Below, in pieces: positions 20,693-31,471 of a DNA stretch of 64,000 nt. The notes beneath the pieces were generated by a model. It saw nothing but the letters and a program-made list of their open reading frames with translations, was not told the DNA's origin and searched no databases. The stretch's first letter is position 1. Each line of letters begins with the position of its first letter. The DNA is from Salvia splendens (Eukaryota; Streptophyta; Magnoliopsida; Lamiales; Lamiaceae): contig NC_056034.1 of NCBI RefSeq assembly GCF_004379255.2, positions 36,624,887 to 36,688,886 on the forward strand. Reading direction: 5' to 3'. The position numbers were made by a program, and so were the translations under genes.

Positions 20693-22446
20693 GAGCACCT
20701 GCAACGCGTCGCGCGGGTGTCTCGTATCTCGTCTCTCCGAGACTAGACGGCAGCGCGCTGCGTTGCAGCGTCCCTGTCTCGCCGAGACGCCCGTCCCACC
20801 GAGATGGCTGGCGCGCCAGATCGCCACGCGCCCGCGCGACGTGGCGTGCGCTGGCGCTAGGCGTGACGCCCACTCGCCGGCCCGCGAGTGGGCTTCGTCA
20901 CGCTGACGCAATAAATTATTTTTTTAAATAAAAATTTAATAATAAAAAAATTTAAAAAGGTAATGTTACCGTTTTTGACCGTTTTTTTATTTTTTTACTC
21001 TATAAATACTCCTATTCATCCTCATTATACACACAAACACATATTTATTCTTCTCAAATCATCTATATTTCCTCTCCAATTTTCATCACAAAATGTTCGG
21101 CGACGGAAACTCCAGCGGGTTTGACATCAACGCGTTTGGCGACTCAGAAGGGGGGGACATGTACAATGTCTTGAGTGGTTCCGGTTCCAGTTTGTCGACG
21201 CCGGGCACCCAGGGCTCGTCGATGCCGACGGGGTACTAACCACCCCATTTTGATGTGGATGCATACGCTCGTCCCTCCGTCCCGAGGTATTCACAGGGAT
21301 TATCCCAAATTAGGGAGGATTATCCGGATGAACCCAATCCGGAAGGAGGACGAGGCGGTGGAAGCTCCAGGGCATTCGACGCCGTGGAAAAAGAGGAGGA
21401 GGCGACCGAGGAGGAGTAGGATGTAGGCCATCATCCATACAGCCGCAAGGACACGATGGCTCGTACGATCCAATCGTCGGGAATCAACAAACCCGGAAGT
21501 GTTTTTGGGAAAAGGTCACCGACGCCTACAACGAGATTAAACCAAAGGGGTCCCGCCGCTGCACATTGAAGATGCTCCGCAGTCATTTTGGCCGAGTCGA
21601 CAGAGAAGTAAAATTTTTTTGCGGAATCTACAAGAATGAAGCGGCGAATTACCAAAGCGGAGCCAGTGGAGCCGACATTCTGAGAGCGGCTTTGCGAGTC
21701 TTTTTTGACGATAACGACAAAGAATTCAAACATGTCGATGTTTAGGAGGTGGTCAGAGACGAGGAAAGGTGGGCTGGCGGTGTCCAGTCCAGCACAGGCT
21801 CGACCTCGAAACACATGAAGCATACGACGGGTGGCCAATACTCGTCTAGTGAGGGCGGTTCAGGCAGCGCCGTACAAGAGTTTGCCTCACAGGAGGTTGA
21901 GGGCACGACCACCGATGCAGAGGGGTCCTCCCGTGGGAGCCGTCGGCCGCAAGGGACCAAGGCGGCGAAGGAGGCTAGAGGGAGGAGGTGCCGAGGCGAA
22001 TCAAGTCAGGAGGGCTCGGGCTCGGACACCCTATTGTCCATGTACTTGACCGCCACGATGGCGGACACTTCCCGCATGACGCCTCCACAATATCAAGCCC
22101 ATATTGCCGGAATTGAGTATATGGCAAGACAGATTGGTATTCCGCCTCCAGGTAGCTTGAGTGCACCGCCACCGCCTTCGGGGGATGATTCGACGGCGGA
22201 GTAGTTTTTTAAATTTCTATAAAATTGTATTTTAAATTATGTAATTTTTATTTTTTTTATGATTTTAATTATGTGTTTTTTTTTTATTTTTTTGAATTTT
22301 AAGTTGTATTTTTATTTTATTTAATGAAGTATGTTTTTTATTAATTAAATTTGTTGGAAATAAAAATAAAAAATGAAATTGAATGAATAGTTAAGGGATG
22401 AGATGGTTAAGAGACGAATAAGAGATGGGGGGTTGCAGGGGCTGTC
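20693..22446 (+). mobile_element. PIF/Harbinger-like element, family B, ORF1 only
   Basis: The left end is GAGCACCTGCAACGCG after TAA; the right end is GGGTTGCAGGGGCTGTC, its imperfect complement. The subterminal GC-rich left region contains repeated GTCTC/GAGAC blocks. It carries one degenerate ORF1 in plus orientation and no transposase. The target duplication is not clean (TAA versus TTT), so the exact ends are approximate. Confidence 0.7.
21093..22204 (+). pseudogene. Degenerate Harbinger ORF1 (trihelix/NAM-associated type)
   Basis: From ATG 21093 the frame gives MFGDGNSSGFDINAFGDSEG and a Ser/Gly-rich leader, with a stop at 21237 and another near 21423. The frame then changes near 21460, apparently through a small deletion that removes the first helix of the SANT domain, and continues with YDPIVGNQQTRKCFWEKVTD, LRSHFGRVDREV and ILRAALRVFFDDND to a stop near 21744. 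After it, ERWAGGVQSSTGSTSKHMKH leads to a Ser/Gly-rich C-terminus ending at 22204. The role would have been Myb-like DNA binding for Harbinger transposition. Broken by at least one frame change and three stops. Confidence 0.75.
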
Positions 22447-22742
22447 TTTTAGTTAAGAGATGGAGTGAAAAGTACCAATGAATAGTTAAGAGATTTTACA
22501 GTTAAGAGACGGATAAGAGACAACTGTACGGATGAATTAACGGTGCCAAATACACACTCCGTCGCATTTCCCCCAAATCAAGAGTTGCAGCCCTCGCAGA
22601 TTTCACGCCGCCCGGAGAAGACAACCGAGGACGCGCGGCCACACTGACGCGGTCGTCTCTCTCATCTTTGTCCAGATTTCACAGCACAACAGACTCAATT
22701 TGGTGTTTTATTAATTGTTTCAAAACTTCTCTTACTCGACCA
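22447..22742. other. Gap between two Harbinger elements
   Basis: Contains repeats of TTAAGAGA(C/T)GG (22388-22520), continuing the right-end motif of the preceding element, which suggests an adjoining copy or fragment of the same family. No gene is seen. Confidence 0.5.
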
Positions 22743-22745
22743 TCA

Positions 22746-24337
22746 GGGCATCCGCAATGGGCGGACGATGGCACGCCCGATGGCGCGCATTGTCCGCGCC
22801 ATCCATCGTCCGCACCCATTGCGAGTGCGCGCCATAGGGCGCGGACGATAGTCGCGCCCTATAATTCGGTCGCGGAGGATAGCGCGGACGATGACCATCG
22901 TCCGCGCCATCGTCCGCCCCATTGTGGAGGTCGCGGACGATCAACCGCGGACGATGGCACGCGGTTTCATTTTTTTATAAATACCGTTCATTTGTAACAT
23001 TTCATTTCACTCGATTTCATTTTCGAAACTTACGTTTACATAATTACTACGAAATGGATTCAAGCCCCAATAGTCCTACGTTTAGCGCAGGGATGCATCG
23101 GCCGGGTACAGAACCCGGTGATTATCATTCGTTCGACACCAACACCCATTACGATCCCGATTTCAGTACGGAATCGTATGGGTTGTCTGACATGGAGCAG
23201 TCTCCGCACCGCCCAACCGCAGCGGCCGATCCCGACCCCGCCGCGACCGCTTCCGCCCCAGCCAGAAAGAAGCGGAACCGGCAGCGGGCGCAGAAGTTGC
23301 CGCCTCCCGGTGATTGCGATGAGTACGCCCCCGGCCGTACGAACTACAACGACGACGAAACTCTCACTTTGGCCCGGTGTTTGGTAGATATATCGGAAGA
23401 TCCGATATTCGCGAACAACCAGCGACAGATCGCGTACTGGGAACGCATCGCGGACCTCTACAATTCGGTCAAGCCGCCGACCGCGTACAAGCGCAAGCGT
23501 GAGCAACTCCGCAAGCACTGGGATCAAGTCAAGAAGCAAGTGAACTTGTACGCGGCAGAGTTCGAGAAGTTCACGCGGTCACAGGGGAGCGGCGAGAGCT
23601 TGAGCGACGTGCGCGCTAAAGTGCTGTTGTCGTACCGGTCGATGTACGGCGACTTCAAGCACGAGGCCATCTGGGCGCTCTTGAGGGACAAGCATAAGTT
23701 CCAAGGTGGAATTCTGCACACTGGTGCGCCGAAGAGGACGAAGACCACTGAAGCTGGTGATTACACGAGCAGCGGCAGCGGCAATCACCCGGTTGACCTC
23801 AACCGGACGTACGTGGATGAAGGGAGTTCCGGCACACCGGTGTCCGTCCGGCGTCAAGGCTGCGAAGGCCAAGGGGAAGGCGATCGCGACCTCATCGTCG
23901 ACCGCTGCAACCCAAGCTCCGGTCCCGGTAGAGCTCCCGACCCAGACGGCCACCGCGTTTGAGTCGTTAGCAACAGCGTTGATGGCAAGGACGATGTTGC
24001 AGACGCACAGGGCCCTCAAGAAGTGTACCGACCCCGACGAAGCCGAATATCTCTGGGTGTTACTCGATGAGCTGCGTCGGAAGTTGAGAATTGGTCCGAC
24101 TTAGTTTTTTTTTATTAGTTCAATGATGTAACTTTTTTTTATTAAAACTTCGCCGTTTGTTATTTAGACCGTTTTTTATTTACTCGTTACTTGTTATTTG
24201 AAAATAGTTAAATTAATTAAACAAAACAATAAAATGATGATGTGGCGCGCCATAGGGCGCACCTTAGGGCGCCCCACTGCAGGTGGGGAGGTAGGAGGAT
24301 AAAACTGCTGATGTGGCGCGCCCCATTGCTAATGCTC
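22746..24337 (+). mobile_element. PIF/Harbinger-like element, family C, ORF1 only
   Basis: The left end GGGCATCCGCAATGGGCG and the right end GCGCCCCATTGCTAATGCTC are imperfect inverted repeats, with a 3-bp TCA duplication (22743-22745, 24338-24340). The left subterminal region is full of GCGGACGATGG/CCATCGTCCGC palindromes. It has one ORF1 and no transposase. Confidence 0.85.
23054..24104 (+). pseudogene. Harbinger ORF1 (SANT/trihelix) with one frameshift
   Basis: ATG 23054 begins MDSSPNSPTFSAGMHRPGTE. The protein has an acidic Tyr/Ser-rich leader, a basic RKKRNRQRAQK cluster (likely nuclear localisation), and a trihelix/SANT domain from NYNDDETLTLARCLVD through YWERIADLYNSVKPPTAYKR to EQLRKHWDQVKKQVN. 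A conserved SYRSMYGDFKHEAIWALLRD follows. The frame is lost near 23835-23850: the original frame runs to a stop at 23962, while the neighbouring frame carries the family-like GVKAAKAKGKAIA and a Leu-rich end to 24104. It is the best preserved of the three ORF1 copies; a single indel separates it from an open frame. Confidence 0.85.
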
Positions 24338-24415
24338 TCAATTCAGCCAATAGGCATATTTCCCATTCTTGTAAATAGGCACACAGCTGCCCCTCTATAT
24401 ATTTAGGGCATCCAC

Positions 24416-25442
24416 AATAGCTTTCGCCCAGACATAGCCTAGCCATAGCCTAGTCACAAACTTCTCCTGCCACATCATCAGCACTAAAAATCATCTCGCC
24501 ACATTATCAGGACAAGCAAATAGCCCAGCAATAGCCTAGCCACATCACTCCTAATTATATAAAATAAATAATAATTAACAATCACATAAAATATGGAATT
24601 AAATTTACAACACATATATGAGAAAACTCAATAATAATATTAAAATTTTAAAAAGTACATTAATTGAAAAAACACAACTAAGAATGAGTTTGTCCTACAT
24701 CGAAAGTGGGACATAAAACATTCAAGGATGTCTCTATAAAAGAGAAACAATCAAGAATGAGTTTGTCCCACATTGAAAGTGGAACATAAAACATTCAAGG
24801 ATGTCTCTATAAAAGAGAAACAACCAAGAATGAGTTTGTCCCACATCGAAAGTGGAACATAAAACCTTCAACAATGTCTCTATAAAAGAGAAACAACCAA
24901 GAATGAGTTTGTCCCACATCGAAAGTGGAACTTAAAACCTTCAAGGATGTCTCTATAAAAGAGAAACAACCAAGAATGAGTTTGTCCCACATCGAAAGTG
25001 GAACATAAAACCTTCAAGGATGTCTCTATAAAAGAGAAACAACCAAGAATGAGTTTGTCCCACATCGAAAGTGGAACATAAAACCTTCAAGGATGTCTCT
25101 ATAAAAGAGAAACAACCAAGAATGAGTTTGTCTCACATCGAAAGTGGAACATAAAACATTCAAGGATGTCTCTATAAAAGAGAAACAGCCAAAGATGAGT
25201 TTGTCCCACAAAAAACATTAAATAAAAAAATTTTTAAAATCGGCTGGCCGATTGCCCCCCGATCGGGAGCCTACAATGGCGTCCAGCCGATCGGCGAGCG
25301 CATCGGCTAGCGCCCGAGAATCGGCGTTGGCACGCCGATTTTTTCGGCGATTTGGTGCTCGCCACTTGCAATGGTTCGGCGAGCGGACCGGCAAGCGCCG
25401 GAAATCGGCTAGCCGGCCCGCTCGCGGCCATCGGAGATGCTC
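24416..25442. mobile_element. Deletion derivative of Harbinger family A with an internal tandem array
   Basis: The left end GGGCATCCACAATAGC and the right end GCCATCGGAGATGCTC have TTA on both sides (24413-24415, 25443-25445). About 220 bp of the left end and 200 bp of the right end align with the ends of the element at 10606-16609, including CACATCATCAGCACTAAAAA and the CGATCGGCGAGCGCATCGGC region. ORF1 is gone and the interior is a 73-bp tandem array. Confidence 0.88.
24681..25210 (+). repeat. 73-bp tandem array resembling snRNA promoter (USE + TATA) modules
   Basis: Seven full units start at 24681, 24754, 24827, 24900, 24973, 25046 and 25119, with a partial unit at 25192. Each unit contains GTCCCACATCG at unit positions 12-22 (perfect in units 3-6, one mismatch in 1, 2 and 7) and TATAAAAG at 55-62, separated by 32 bp. 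GTCCCACATCG matches the plant upstream sequence element (RTCCCACATCG) of U-snRNA genes, and a gap of about 33 bp to TATA is the Pol II-type arrangement. No snRNA body is seen downstream. Confidence 0.9.
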
Positions 25443-25445
25443 TTA

Positions 25446-25586
25446 TAGATTATAGATTATGTCTTTACCCCTTACAAATTGACACGATATTCTATTAAGT
25501 ATAGTTTTAAACACAAAAGGCTGCTTTATTTAAGCGGAATTCCAATCCACACTGACCGCTAACGTCGGAGCTCCGATAAAATATTA
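25446..25586 (+). promoter_or_regulatory. MED8 upstream region / 5' UTR
   Basis: Only about 140 bp separate the Harbinger derivative from the MED8 ATG, so the promoter must overlap or lie inside the transposon. No clear TATA box is seen. Confidence 0.4.
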
Positions 25587-28500
25587 ATGGCAGCTATGGA
25601 AGCGGCAGCGGTGGCAGCAGGCCAAGACCAGCAACCGCCGGCGAAGGCTGTGGAGCGGCTGAACCCGGCGCTTCAGCAGCAGCTCAATCTCGACTCTGTA
25701 AAAACTCGCGCTATCAGCCTGTTCAAAGCCATCTCTCGCATCCTCGAAGAATTAGACGCTATAGCGCGCGCGAATGCCACCCCTAAATGGTATGAGCATG
25801 CCATTTCAATTCAACCATTTTCCGCAGTAGTCGAGCAAATTATTTTGCAATTGATCAATTAGGGATTTGTTTGTGCAGGCAAGATGTTTTGGGGCAGTTC
25901 TCGATGGTGAATTTGGAGCTATATAATATTGTTGAAGATATTAAGAATGTGTCCAAGGCTTTCGTTGTGTATCCTAAGAATGTTAATGCTGAGAATGCTA
26001 CTAGTATGTGTTGATATCTCTGGTACACTGCTAAAGTGGATTAACCTTTTTCACTGCTGTTGTTCTATTCAGTTTATGTTTCACTGTGATTAAGCATTCA
26101 CATTATTTATCATGGGATAGCTATAAGGTCATAGAACGTCGGTTAATGTTGAGAATGCTATTAGTATTTGTTGATTTATCTGGTACACTGGAAAAGTGGA
26201 TTAATCTTTTACCTTGCAGTCATTTTATTCGGTTTATTTTTTTTGTTGTGATTAAGCATTCACATTATTTATCATGGGGTAGCTCATAGCTATAAGGTGG
26301 TTAAGAGTTTGTCGAAATGTTGGCCTATAAGATTGCATCACTTCAAGACATAAAAAGGCTATGAGAAGGAGAAAGTGAAAAGAGGAATGAGAATGCAGAG
26401 CTGGGTTCTTTATAAATCCGCTATATTGATTTTATGTTGATTAGTAAGAGAGGTGCAATGTGGGGATTCAATTTCGTGTATTAAGTCTGGGTGTTATTTG
26501 GCTGCAGTTTTGCCTGTTATGCTGTCATCTAAGCTTTTGCCCGAAATGGAGACGGAAGACAACACTAAGAGAGAACAGCTGTTACACGGTATGCAGGGCC
26601 TGCCAGTGGCGGCACAAATTGAGAAGCTCAAGGTGGGCAGTCATACTAGTGGAATATATGTGTACATCACTGGGTTTTCCTTTTCTAATGATGTATGTGT
26701 GATTGATCGCAGACTAGAATTGATATGATAGGAGCAGCCTGTGAAAGTGCTGAGAAGATCATAGCTGATGCACGTAAGTCCTACTTTAGCACTCGACATG
26801 GGACAAATCTTCTTCCAACTATTGACAAGGTTCAAGCTACAAAAATACAAGAACAAGAAAATTTGCTTCGTAGTGCTGTCAATCATGGTGAAGGTGCAAA
26901 TTCTTTAATCAGCAGCTCTCAATATGTTATGAATGTGTGTGCCCCTTGATCAATTTCAGTTGTGTTTGATGCACTTGCAAGAATTGCATACCCACAAGTA
27001 TGATGCACCTTAAGCTCTATATCATACATACCTCTTGAATTGAATTTCCTCTTTGACATTTTAAATGCAGGATTACAAGTACCTGGAGACCAAAGACAAG
27101 TGGCATCGTCACTTCCGATGCACTTGGTAGATGTACTTGCTACTAATGACAGTCTCCAGGATTCATCTGGTGTGCAATTTCTATGTTCTCTTTGCTTCAG
27201 GATCATTCTGTCTCTTCTTCTTGTCTTTTGGATTGTTAGTATAGGATTTGATGCATCTGCTGACCATGTTATGTTTGTACACTTTAGGGTTGTACCAGAA
27301 GAGTACACCTCCACTCATGTCAACTACTGCCATTAACAATCAGGGCTCTTTGCTGCAGGTCAATATTTCAATCATTTTACATAAGCTTTCTAACTAAGAT
27401 TATTTTGGGTTTTTATGTTGTTAACAATTCCGTTGTCATGATTATAGTTCGTGCGAAGACATTACTAGCCTTGGGTGGCCTTAACTCTTGTGCCTTACAT
27501 TTACACATTTCCTAAAATGATACACTCCTGTGGATCTGTGGTTAGTTTGTTATAGAAAAACCTCTGGATTAGAACCTCTTGTAATTCTTGTTGATGATCA
27601 ACTAATTGCTATAGCTTTCATACTGCTATGGAAAGTGTCTCCCTACTTCTGGTCAGTAATCATAGTAGCTATTATCATAAGACCCTGCTATGATTATGAC
27701 AACTGAAACTTTTTCTAAAGTCCAGTTTCTACGGCTTTACTTAGGAGGTGATTGGTTGGGGTAATAGTATAGGGGACCGAATGCAGATGAGAAGGGAATC
27801 CTTCCCATTTATGTTGCTTGGTCTGGGCTTTGGAATCAAAGTAAGCAATAATAATAACCTCCTTTCCGCCTTCACTCCCCACACTAATCAAACTGTTAAC
27901 ATTACCATTGCCCCTCCTGTTCAAATGTGTTTTCGTTGCCTTTAAGGAGCTGAACAGATGCCCTCTTTTCAAGTTGACTGTGTCATCTATTTAACTCTGT
28001 AATGGATGTCATGTAAGGTAGACATGGTGCAGTGTTCGGATAACTAAGAAGATGAGGATCACATGATAACCAGAATATATCTGTATAACTTTTCCATGTA
28101 AAACTGCATCTGATCTTCTTCTGGTGGATCCTTTTCTGTGCCTTATTACATTTTGTTCCCAATAGGCTTCTGGTGCACAACTTATTGGAAGACCAGCAGC
28201 TTCCCCTTCTGGTCCTACTGGAAGCAATTCCTTTGATAATAATACAACAGCGTCTCCTATGCAATATGCCAATTCACCCAGATCTGGTGCAAATATTATG
28301 AACACTCCATCTCCTCAGCAACAACAATCACAACAACAACAACAACAACAACAACAACTGCAACAGAGGCAGAAAATGTTGCAGCAACAATTTCTGAGTC
28401 AACAGCAGCTAAGACCTTCATCAATGCCTGTCCTTGGTCAGGTGTGGACCTCTACCCCTCTTTAGAGATTGAAGGGTATCAACTTTTGTTAAACATTACC

Positions 28501-30893
28501 AGGATCGTGCAACATATATAAATCTTGTTCAACCTAGAAGTTACTATTATTTTCATTACGACTTGCAATCTCTCTATTGTTGCAAAAATCTCTTTTTTTC
28601 ACTGTAAATTACATGTAGGACTTAAAGGCCTAAGCATATGTTCATAGACCAAGTTATTATGGTTCAAGTTCTGTTTCTTTGTTCCATCACTCCAATCCAA
28701 CCCCTTTATTACCACCGTGAAGTAAAAATGACGATTATTGACTTGCATAATGTTTTTTGATGGATTATTAAATTGACTAATGTTTCTTACATTCATCTAT
28801 AGTGGGTTCTCAGTTTCGGATATGTTTACAGATTCCAAGATGATGTTAATATTTTCGCTTTAGCTAATGCATGCCATCATATATTTAATTTGTCATCTTT
28901 CAGCACTTGAAATTATTGTGAATCATCTTTTCAGAATCAACTAACGCAACTGCATGAGATGCCAAGCCAGTCACAACAAAAGTTTCAGTCGGTAATCAAG
29001 CACTTAACTTGGGTGACAACTTCCATAAGATTGGTGGCAAAATGATGGATTTAGCATGTAACTCTTGACATTATCACCATTTAGTAAAGTTCTTCCATGT
29101 TTGCTGACTTAACTTGGGTGACAACTTCCATAAGATTGGTGGCAAAATGATGGATTTAGCATGTAACTCTTGACATTATCACCATTTAGTAAAGTTCTTC
29201 CATGTTTGCTGTCATTGATCTGATTGCAAGAAAGCTCACAAAAGGCCATAAAATTCTTATAATCGCCATATGTAATAATTTCCTAATTACCTGGCTAGCA
29301 ACAATACTGTCTTGCACATCTTTCCTAAGTATTTATGCTTTTATAATAAAATCCATATCCATCTTATATTGATATTGTAAGTATTCACCTCTTAACTCAT
29401 TTTGGATTTGCTGCATAGCAGATGCATGGTCAGCATCATGTGCAGTTCTCGCAGCCAGTGGGAGCCCAGCAATTGCAGAGTAGACAGCTTACATCAGCTG
29501 CAATGCAGCATATTAGCCCAAACCAAATGAACCAAGGGAATCAGCTGAATCGTCAGTTAAATCAGTTCTCTAGCCCAGCAAAAAGTGCCCTCTTTAATGC
29601 AGCCCAGGCGACACCTACATCTCAAATGGTAAGATATCTTCTGCCTATTTGTTGTACCATTCTACCTTTTCCTTTTCCAAACTAGTTGCTGATTGTACTA
29701 ACTTTTTCTTGATTGTTGAGTTTGATACTTTTAACTCATGTTTTCTTCAATAGAGTACTTAATACTCCTCCATCCCACCATAAGTGAGGTGCTTCTTTTA
29801 AGCACTCATTTTGGGAAAATAATATTTAAGCAATCTCTCTTGCTTTATCTCTCTCTCTCTCTCTTTCCCAAAACGAGTGCTTAAAAGAAGCTCTGCGCTT
29901 ATGGTGATTTGGTCTGAGCCCCAAGTAAAATCTTCCACCCAACTGCTGGGAGAAGCTTGAAATTATTTTGGTTTGGTTTACGTCTGAGCCCCAAGTATTT
30001 GAAAAAGATTATCTCTTTTTGTTTGGTTTACGTCTTTTTGCATGTAACTCAGTAGTATTGCACTTAAATTCTCTATGATCTTGATTTTTTCTATTCTTGT
30101 CTTACCATTGCAAACCTTCAATTCAGATCCCTAACATGTCAGCTATGATGCCATCACAATCAGTTATGCCGAGAATGCAGGTTAGCTTCCTAAATTCTCG
30201 AAGACTTGGATTTGATGGTTATACAAAATCTTCCTATGCCAGAAGATCACACCAAATTTAACACATAAAGGCACTGACAACAGCCATCATTTTTAAATGA
30301 AGAGCCTTTACTTGATGTGAAATGCAGTATGCTTGCACTTGATGATCTTGATTTGATAATATCAGTTTAGAATTATGAATAATTGTGTAGCATAGGGGAT
30401 TACTGTTTTACAACCTGTTGCTGATTAGCCTTTACGCTTCCGTGCTTCCAGTATGCAATGTCCGGTGCCAATCGAACTCTACCTCCTCAAAATCTGAGCG
30501 ACCAGAGTACGGGTCACCTTCTTCTATCCTATCATGTTTCATACCGTCAATACGTATAATGATTTTGTCATTTTGTACATGGACTCTTTCCCAAAAGGAG
30601 ATGAATTATCACTTAAAATAGATCTCGTGCGTCTTAAACAGCAATCCGAGTCCTTTTCATTAACTGCTGCTAATCTTTCCAAGTTTGTACTACTTTCAGT
30701 GTTCAACATGGGGGCAGCCAACACAGGCGGTGGTATGATGCAGATTCAGCAACAGCAGCAACACGGCGCGCAAGGAGCATTCGGCAACATGCAGCAAAGT
30801 GGTCAGAATATGCAACCGGGCATGATGACCATGCAAAACACCCAACAGAATCATCCCAACTTTCAGCAGCAGAGACCTCAAAATCAACAATGA
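25587..30893 (+). CDS. MED8: Mediator complex subunit 8 (plant MED8), 12 exons
   Basis: Exons: 25587-25789, 25879-26003, 26508-26632, 26713-26893, 27071-27169, 27288-27358, 28166-28441, 28935-28991, 29422-29628, 30127-30180, 30452-30506 and 30700-30893. All introns are GT-AG and the sum is 1647 nt (548 residues plus stop). The N-terminal Mediator_8 domain is clear (LNLDSVKTRAISLFKAISRI; NVNAENAT-ILPVMLSSKLLPE; KLKTRIDMIGAACESAEKII; KIQEQENLLRSAVNHGEG). The C-terminal half is Gln/Met/Asn-rich with a (CAA)n-encoded poly-Gln, typical of plant MED8. MED8 is a nuclear subunit of Mediator, linking transcription factors to RNA polymerase II; in Arabidopsis it affects flowering and defence. The start is the first ATG of an open N-terminus rich in Ala. 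The next gene begins 580 bp downstream on the same strand. Confidence 0.95.
25982..26300 (+). repeat. Tandem duplication covering the end of MED8 exon 2 and its donor site
   Basis: Copy A starts at 25982 and copy B at 26142 (period about 160). Both contain GTTAATG(C/T)TGAGAATGCTA, the splice-donor area (AGTATGTG versus AGTATTTG) and GATTAAGCATTCACATTATTTATCATGGG (in two pieces), with moderate divergence. Copy B lies in intron 2. Confidence 0.85.
28318..28366 (+). repeat. (CAA)n microsatellite coding for poly-Gln
   Basis: CAA repeats interrupted by TCA and CTG inside MED8 exon 7; likely length-variable. Confidence 0.9.
29003..29210 (+). repeat. Perfect 105-bp tandem duplication in MED8 intron 8
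   Basis: CTTAACTTGGGTGACAAC... starts at 29003 and again at 29108; no difference between copies was seen. Fully intronic. Confidence 0.92.
29765..29912. mobile_element. Stowaway-like MITE in MED8 intron 9
   Basis: Starts after TA with CTCCTCCATCCCACCATAAG. The inner block CTTCTTTTAAGCACTCATTT is repeated inverted as AAACGAGTGCTTAAAAGAAG, with a (CT)n loop. The right end is worn, so the boundary is approximate. Confidence 0.7.
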
Positions 30894-31471
30894 AACATTT
30901 TACTACTTGCCTCGACTTGTGTCTGTAGAGTTTATATTGCTAGTCTGAGTGCATCTATGTTGCCGTCATAATGCAAAGATTTTTGCAGTGGCGTTGTGCT
31001 GCTTGTTGAACCAGACATATTTCAAATACTAATATTGAAGAACATAAATGTTAAAGTTGTTTAAATTGTTGCTCTCATACTGCAAAAACGAATCAGAGTT
31101 ATAAGGCCCACTTCAAAACTAAATTGTTGGGATTTATTTATACACAAGTGTTCACAGTTTTCTTGAAAGCTTTTTCAATTGATGGGACAAATTTTGGAGG
31201 TATAGCTTCTCCAACAAGATTATTCTCAAACTCAAACTCAAACTCAAACTTAGTTCCTGATCCTAGTGGCAGTTGCTCCATATAACTGCCAAAGAAAAGA
31301 AAAAGAAAGAAAACAACCAAGTCCATAGTCCATGCAACTTTGCAAAAGAATTTACTACTGTATTATAGATTTTGTAGCGGCATTTCATAGATTGGGGCCT
31401 TATAGTAACTTTGGTTCCAAATTTAAAAACCACCACCACCGCCATACCTCCACCGTTGTAGTATTAGAAAC
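30894..31471. other. Intergenic region between MED8 and the SNF2 gene
   Basis: Holds the MED8 3' UTR/terminator area and the promoter of the next gene. A short (CTCAAA)n run lies near 31226-31250. No other gene is seen. Confidence 0.5.

Noticed and set aside
21175..21426. 83-codon frame upstream of the family B ORF1 body
   Set aside because: Out-of-frame reading of the degenerate ORF1 leader; the ORF1-type protein is found in the other frames.
24681..25210. CRISPR-like direct repeats
   Set aside because: The whole 73-bp unit is repeated head to tail with no unique spacers, in a plant genome; it is a minisatellite.
24681..25210. Series of 61-codon minus-strand frames
   Set aside because: Artefact of the 73-bp tandem repeat; each is the same shadow frame shifted by one unit.
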